A stretch of DNA of 32,792 nt, taken from the NCBI GenBank assembly GCA_017453665.1, contig JAFTEM010000006.1:1-32792 (forward strand), given 5' to 3'. Within the stretch, counting starts at the first letter, position 1; every line of letters begins with the position of its first letter. The DNA is from a bacterium. GTDB lineage: Bacteria > Patescibacteria > JAEDAM01 > Absconditabacterales > Absconditicoccaceae. Shown one piece after another: positions 27,493 to 32,792 of this stretch. The notes below the pieces were generated by a model, which worked only from the letters and a program-made list of their open reading frames with translations, was not told where the DNA came from and made no database searches. The translations under genes were made by a program, and so were the position numbers.

Positions 27493-28858
27493 TTTCTATT
27501 TCTTTTTCTAAAAGACTATCAATCGGATCTTCTTTTTCGACGACAATAAGTGTTGGAAATTCTTTTATTAATTGGATAACATAATAAGATATCCATCACC
27601 AAGCTCCTAAATAAAGGAAGATAAGTGAGAATACTACTTGTCAGGTAATTGCATCTAATCTTAGCAAAAGAACAATATTTAAAAGCATTGCAACAAGACA
27701 TGTTATAAGCCAGAATGCTACATCCGATTGTTTAACATAAGCTCTAACTCAAGGTAATTTTGTATAGAAAATCAAAAGTCAGCAAAGAATATTTCGAGCA
27801 ATAAGCCAAGGAATCATATCTGTTATTGATTCTCCGAATGTTAAGAGACTGATATAGAGGGAGAAATTAACAATAATAACAACAGCAAATCTTGTGATGA
27901 CGGTAAAGATTCGATATTTTTTCAATAAAAAAGCATTAATTAAGAAGAAGATAATTCATCATCGATACCACATTTGTGGAACAATTTTTCATTGAAAAAT
28001 AGGAATCAAATAAGCAATAACAACTCATAAGAGTAATATTACATTCACATATTCTGAGAGATATTTAATAATTGTTGGCGTCTCATGAACAAATCATGCA
28101 AAGGTTTGGATTAGAGGGATTTTTATTTCCTTTTTTCTTGCCTCTAAAATCTTTTCACCTGCAAGAACTCTTCTTAAAGAGATCTCTCTTCTAATAGGAA
28201 TCTCTTTTTTAGAATAATGAGCTAAAGCATATGAAAGGATTCACATAACAAGCATATAAATCAGCAAATCTACATCTAAGGCATAAAGAGCGCTAGGGAT
28301 GTTAAGATATACAGCATCTAATAGTAGTAAAAAAATACTAAATAAAAAATAATATTGATAATCTTTACTAACCTCTTTAAATGCTCATACTAAATAATAA
28401 AGTCCTCAGAATCAAAGGATAGCTGCTCATAAGGCAAATAGAGACATGGAAGAAAGTCATGGAATCCCTTCTGTGAGATAACCATTTCAAAGTAATAATG
28501 CGAGAATGAATAAGAAGCCATGAAAAAAGAGTTTTTTCCCATCATTATATTCAATGAAATAGGAAACATATCGAGCTATCCAAGACAAGAAAAGAAGGAT
28601 AAAAAACGAACTTTGATATGAGTAATTAAAAAATTCTAACATTCAAAGTAGTCAGAAAAAAACAAGAAGAGAAAATCAATAGAGTCCATATTTTTTAATA
28701 AAATCTGTTCATTGAAACGACATTCTCATATCAACAAAACTTTGAGAGAAAAACATTACCAAAAAAAGAAGAGGGAAGATTCAAAGATACCACAACTCTA
28801 AAAGCGCAAAAAAGGCAATAAATAATCAACAGAGTACTAAAACGATAAGATAAATCAC
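27482..28858 (-). CDS. Polytopic membrane protein
   Basis: A 458-aa protein with about 10-12 membrane helices of Leu, Ile, Phe and aromatic residues, and one basic cytoplasmic loop (HYSKKEIPIRREISLRRVLAGEKILEARKKEIK) in the middle. It ends in an acidic tail (VVEKEDPIDSLLEKE). No family could be named. The start is taken as GTG at 28858, four codons after the TAG of the upstream membrane gene and in the same frame, with no ATG nearby. So it may be translated by coupling or, if TAG is read through, as the C-terminal half of a longer protein. Its stop overlaps the ftsL-like gene on the other strand. Confidence 0.65.
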
Positions 28859-28870
28859 GGTATCATATAA

Positions 28871-30022
28871 CTAGAAAACTAAAATTATTTTAAAGGCATA
28901 CATAATTCAAATATAGATAAGAATAGCTCCTAAGAGAGAAAGTGCATAAACAAGCATTGTCTTAGGACGAATATAGGTATTAATAATTCTAAATAATCGA
29001 CCTCCTGTTGCTAAATAGATAAAAATAATTCAATATCTATCGAGACTAAGCTCTATTCAAATATATTTTCAAGTAACAGAAAGAATTGCAACCTCTAAAA
29101 GTACAAACAAGATTAGAAGTTCTGCTCATCAAAAGATTCATTGTACAATCGCAAATTTATTTTTAATTCAAAATAGGATGTCTTTTTTTAGATACTGATA
29201 GAAAAGTTTTGAATATCCCAAAGAAACGTATGAATTTTCCTCAGCAGAAAGAGGTGCTCAAAGCGTTGAAAGAAGTTTTGCTTTAAAGAGTCTTGCTTGT
29301 TCTCTAATAACCTCAATATTGGTTGTTTGAGAACCAGGAACAACAGGATATATTTTATCATCTCATAGTTTTCAAAGGAGAAAATCTTGCGTATCAATAA
29401 TAAGATTCAATGCTTTATGAAGCTCATCAATAATTTTATCAAGATTGGTTGCGAGACGAAGTTTTGCGATTTCTCATCTCATATCATCAAACTTCTTTTT
29501 TGTTTCAGGGAGAATATTATCTCATCATATACTAATAAGTTGATCTATTTGATCAACTACCTGATCAATTGCTTCATATGCCTTTAAAAGCTTATCATCA
29601 GTATAGTTTAATCTATTTTTCTTTTCTGCCTCTTCTTTCTGCTTTTTAATAAGTGCTTCATGTTCTTCTTCTTGTTTTAAAAGTCTTTCTATCGTCTTTT
29701 TTGTCTCTTCTTCATTAAGAGGATTTGAATATGCATCAACTTTAACAATATCAAACTTCAATTTTACAAGTTGAGCAACAAATTCCTCATATTTTGGAAA
29801 ATTTCAAACAAATGTTGCTACAGCTCATGACTTTACTTTCACTTCAGCAAAAAAATCTCAAAATTTTTGAGGTTCTTCTTTATATTCATCTAATCAAAGC
29901 GTAACGACTTTTTCTTCAGATAAGAAAGCTCTCGCTTTTATAATATCATCACTTTCTATAAGAAGATCAATCGTATAGTTTTTCTCAGAAGTATCCTTAA
30001 TTCAACTTACGTGAAAGAACAT
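28871..30022 (-). CDS. Membrane protein with N-terminal coiled coil and C-terminal helices
   Basis: A 383-aa protein of unknown family. The N-terminal 100 residues form a small mixed domain (YTIDLLIESDDIIKARAFLSE, later VGNFPKYEEFVAQLVKLKF). A strongly charged coiled coil follows (KKTIERLLKQEEEHEALIKKQKEEAEKK), then a helical region, and three or four membrane helices at the end (about 285-383). Residues 1-60 vaguely recall the start of GspF/PilC-type proteins, but this is not secure. The TAG stop is followed in frame by the next membrane ORF. Start at ATG 30022 follows an in-frame UGA and TTC with no better start upstream. Confidence 0.65.
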
Positions 30023-30106
30023 TCAGAATTGTGAAGTTAAAACCGGCTAAAGCTTAATTATAATAAATGAACTTTTATTAAAATACAATTAAAAATCAAG
30101 CATGCT

Positions 30107-30499
30107 TTAAAAGAAACTGTTTTTTAATTGATTTTTTTCACTCTCAGAAAGTGATTCTAATTTTTCTTCCATTTCTTCATCTGGTTCATGAAGATATTTA
30201 GAAAGTTCTGCTGTCTTTTCTGAAGCTTTTTTCATATGAACATAGTATTTTCAAAGTTCAGCAACCACATCAGAAAGCTCATCATTTTTCTCTAAAAGTT
30301 CTGTTGTTTTTTCTCTAAAGAGCTCGTTTTGAGCAGAGATTTCTTCCATTTCTTCTTGAAGAGAAAGGAGTTGATCGTTAGCTTGTTTTAAGTTTTTTCT
30401 TAACTCGCCAACAACATCTTTATGCTCATATTGAAAATAAAAGATAACATATCATAGAGCAACTCCTACAAGAAATGTTAATATTAGATATCATCGCAT
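30107..30499 (-). CDS. Membrane-anchored coiled-coil protein
   Basis: A 130-aa protein. One N-terminal membrane helix (about 3-20, YLILTFLVGVALGYVIFY) is followed by about 100 residues of nearly continuous coiled coil (heptads from HKDVVGELRKNLKQANDQL to ELSDVVAELGK) and an acidic tail. The topology recalls DivIC/FtsB or LapA-like proteins, but nothing specific is seen. It is between gpsA and the polytopic pair on the same strand, 81 bases after the gpsA stop. Confidence 0.65.
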
Positions 30500-30534
30500 A
30501 GCTGTATTAGATTAATGGATAATAATAAGTAATA

Positions 30535-30553
30535 ACTATGCTAAAAACATAGT
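30535..30553 (-). terminator. Weak hairpin after gpsA
   Basis: ACTATG (30535-30540) pairs with CATAGT (30548-30553) around a 7-base A/T loop, about 28 bases after the gpsA stop. The 3' side is T-rich but interrupted, so termination would be partial. Confidence 0.35.
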
Positions 30554-30580
30554 ATTTTAATAGGAAATTGCAAGAAGATT

Positions 30581-31561
30581 TTAAGCACTCTCCAAAAATT
30601 TATCAAAAAGTCATTTAGGTTCCTCTCAGTAATTTACAATATCAACAAGCATTCTAGTAAGAGGAAGCTCTAAATCATTCTCATTTAGGAAGTTTTCTAA
30701 GATATCTATCATATAAAGTCCCTCACATATCATATTACTAATCTTTCATGCAAGGATATCTTCTTTTTTTACTCCTTTTGCAATAGCATTTCAGGCATTT
30801 CGATTTCTACTTAATGGACTGGAACAGGTAACATAGAGATCACCAACTCCAGCATAAGAGAGTAATGCATCAACAGAGATTCAAAGATATTCTCCTAATT
30901 TTTTTATTTCTCAGATTCCTTTCGTAAAAATTAATGCTCTTGTATTGATTCAATATCCAAGTCCATTACTTAATCATGAAGCAAGTGCCACAATGTTTTT
31001 TAACGCTCATGCGAATTGCACTCAAACAACTTCTTGAGACAAAGAACATCTAAACCAAGATGTTTGAATACTATTTTTTACCTCCATTATTAACTTCTCA
31101 TCTTGAGATGCTAATACTACTCCTGTTGGAATCTCTTTTACAACTTCTTCAGCATGAGAGGCTCAAGAAAGTATTACAAGAGGAATATCTTCTCCTAATC
31201 AGTCTTTTATTAATGTTGAAAGCGGTTGAAAGCAATCTTTTCTTCGTCATTTTGAAGCTAAGATAAGTTTTTGTCAGTGATAATATGGTTTTAGTTTTTC
31301 AATACCAACATGAAGAGCATGAGATGGTAAAGCAAAAACAACAAGTTCTGCACCAGAGATCACCTCCTCAAAATCTAAAGAACAATGAATATTCTCCCTT
31401 AATAGGACTCATGGAAGATAGGTGGTATTTTCTCTTTTATCGTTAATATCTTTAACTTCTTTTTCTGAGATAGACCAAAGCCATGGAGTATGATTATTAT
31501 ATGCTAGCACTTGAGAGAGTGCTGTTCCCCAGCTTCAAGATCATAGAATAGCGCACTTCAT
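30581..31561 (-). CDS. gpsA: NAD(P)-dependent glycerol-3-phosphate dehydrogenase
   Basis: A 326-aa enzyme that reduces dihydroxyacetone phosphate to sn-glycerol-3-phosphate, the phospholipid backbone. The Rossmann motif is LGSGSWGTAL (G7, G9, G12). FALPSHALH, the family block GVQFAGALKNIVALASGLSNGLGYGINTRALIF with the catalytic Lys, and YAGVGDLYVTCSSPLSRN are present. UGA encodes G7 and G9 while W11 is TGG, which rules out UGA=Trp. The ATG at 31561 lies 18 bases after the stop of the MurI-like gene, so they share a unit. It implies that the organism makes, or at least adapts, its own glycerophospholipids. Confidence 0.93.
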
Positions 31562-31579
31562 AAATATCAAAATAGATAA

Positions 31580-32371
31580 TTAAAGTCGTTGAATCTCTAT
31601 AGTTTTTCCTCTTTGTAAAAGCCAAATCATTCTTTTTTCTCTTTTAAGAAAAGATGTTTGATCTGTTGCATGAATGCTTATGGTATAGTTATCTTCTTCA
31701 TTTTTAACAAGTTCTGTAAAAATCTTTTCTAATTTATCTAAACGATGAAACCTAATCTTTTTAAAGTTAAAGAATTTGGAAATCGTTTTTTCTGCGTTAA
31801 AATAAAGATAATTTAATGGGATAACAGTATCAACATTCGCATCTTTAAAATAACGGAGTTCTTGTTTTATTAAGGTATTAGTAAGTAAGGATTTCCAAGA
31901 AAGTCTTGTTAATAAAGGATTTAAGATTCACACCTCTTTTGCCCAATAATGAAAAGGATATGAAAAACGTTTAACTGATTTTTGTTCTAAACTAGGAGTA
32001 TACTTTTTAGAAAATTCTTCTATAAGATTTTGAGCCATTTCTAAATCAGCAAATTCTCCTAGGAGTCCAAGTTTTCAAACTAATGAATGAGGAAAGACTT
32101 CCCTCATAAGATAATTTGAGAATAATGGAAGAATGCTAGCTTCTTCTTGTAATGTTAATTCATATACAGGAGGAATAATAATTTTCTCTACTCATTGTGA
32201 TTTTAGATATTTGATTCCCTTTTTTACATTTTCTAAACTTGTAGAAAAATGTTTATCTCAATATGGAGCATTTAAAGAATCAAAATAAATCACATATTCA
32301 TGATTATAACGAGTAAGAAAATGGAATAATGCAAGCGTTTCCATTCCACTAGAAATAAGACCTATTTTCAT
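31580..32371 (-). CDS. Glutamate-racemase-like protein without catalytic cysteines
   Basis: A 263-aa protein of the usual MurI length, and it can be followed along that family. MKIGLISSGMETLALFHFL matches IGVFDSGvGGLTVL; YFDSLNAPYGDKHF matches YfgDtarvPYG.k; KYLKSQGVEKIIIPPVYELT matches fLl..gVk.iVvACNTAs; VDTVIPLNYLYFNAEKTISKFF matches vDTLVLGCTHfPll...i..f. The catalytic Asp (DSG) is S7, and the two catalytic cysteines fall in PVYE (68-71) and NYLYF (187-191). PYG is kept. It cannot racemise Glu by the known two-cysteine mechanism; it could be a binding protein or an enzyme with another chemistry. It overlaps the upstream gene by 10 bases and precedes gpsA. Confidence 0.65.
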
Positions 32372-32792
32372 GTTGAAGAGAATGGAAATAAAGTAAGATA
32401 TTCAGAGAATACTTCTAAGAAGTTCGTCATATCACTAGCTATTTGAAGCTTTTCAACAACATCTTTTTTGTGAAGAAGTTCTTCTAATGTTTTTTTTGCT
32501 CTATAATTAGATGTATTATTTTCTATTTCTTCTTTTAGTGCACCAATTTGGAGTTCTAGTTCTGTTATTCTTGATACTAGGGTTTCTTCTAAGAACATTT
32601 TAGCTTTTCCCAAAAGTTCTTCCTCAAAACTCGACATTGCCTGTTTAATCATTGTTCTTTGAGAGAAAAGTTTAAGGAATTGAACTTTTTTTTCTTCGTA
32701 TAAGGTGTCTCGGTATTCTAAATCATCTCAAAGGTTACTATTAGCGATTATTTGTATGATAACATCATATTCAGTTTTAATATAAGAATTAA
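32362..32792 (-). CDS. Hypothetical protein, C-terminal part (partial)
   Basis: About 143 codons of a minus-strand gene entering from the right edge, so its start is not seen. The visible part is helical and charged, with likely coiled coil (ITELELQIGALKEEIENN) and a hydrophobic end (SEYLTLFPFSSTGK). The stop is TAG at 32362-32364, after a UGA glycine, so standard-code translation would end two codons early. It overlaps the MurI-like start by 10 bases, which suggests coupled translation. Family unknown; the gene order does not settle it. Confidence 0.6.

Overview
The window is about 32.8 kb of AT-rich DNA (roughly one third G+C) from a bacterium that reads UGA as glycine (genetic code 25). 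UGA falls on invariant glycines: the P-loop of RuvB (57-65), the GxGxxG of GpsA (G7 and G9, with a normal TGG tryptophan beside them), and the GGFQVF segment of Tgt. Only TAA and TAG act as stops. This points to Absconditabacteria (SR1) or Gracilibacteria, which are small-genome, host-associated or predatory candidate phyla; the window alone does not separate the two. All coding calls below use code 25.

Layout. 1-4085, minus strand: rnjA-like RNase J, smpB, a YgjP-type metallopeptidase, a 91-aa hypothetical, a G+C-rich 4-TM protein with its own strong promoter and terminator, and the start of another gene. 4116-5991, plus: a SAM methyltransferase, ruvB and a possible small membrane ORF. 6047-8268, minus: an mtaB-like tRNA methylthiotransferase and a stand-alone alanyl-tRNA editing/DHHA1 protein. 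8407-9549, plus: tgt. 9572-12865, minus: a membrane-anchored TPR protein and a CCA-adding enzyme. 13063-15715, plus: an operon of nitroreductase, histidine phosphatase, ung and a UPF0489 protein, ended by a two-way terminator. 15761-22572, minus: a HlyD-type adaptor, a large valyl-tRNA-synthetase-like protein without catalytic motifs, and a pair of exported/membrane proteins. 22729-23283, minus: efp. 23396-27492, plus: a cell-wall/division operon (murF-like, transketolase-like, dCMP-deaminase-like, rsmH, ftsL-like). 27482-32792, minus: two adjacent polytopic membrane ORFs split by one TAG, a coiled-coil membrane protein, gpsA, a MurI-like protein and a partial gene.

Themes. Translation and RNA quality control dominate (smpB, RNase J, efp, mtaB, tgt, cca, rsmH, AlaRS editing module), followed by repair (ruvB, ung) and envelope growth. 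The most unusual content is a set of full-length enzyme homologues that have lost catalytic residues: a ValRS-like protein without HIGH, KMSKS and TTRPET; a glutamate-racemase-like protein without either catalytic cysteine; and, less certainly, a transketolase-like protein without its catalytic glutamate. The reading frames are open, so these look like retained, repurposed proteins rather than decaying genes. No rRNA, tRNA, CRISPR array or insertion sequence was seen.
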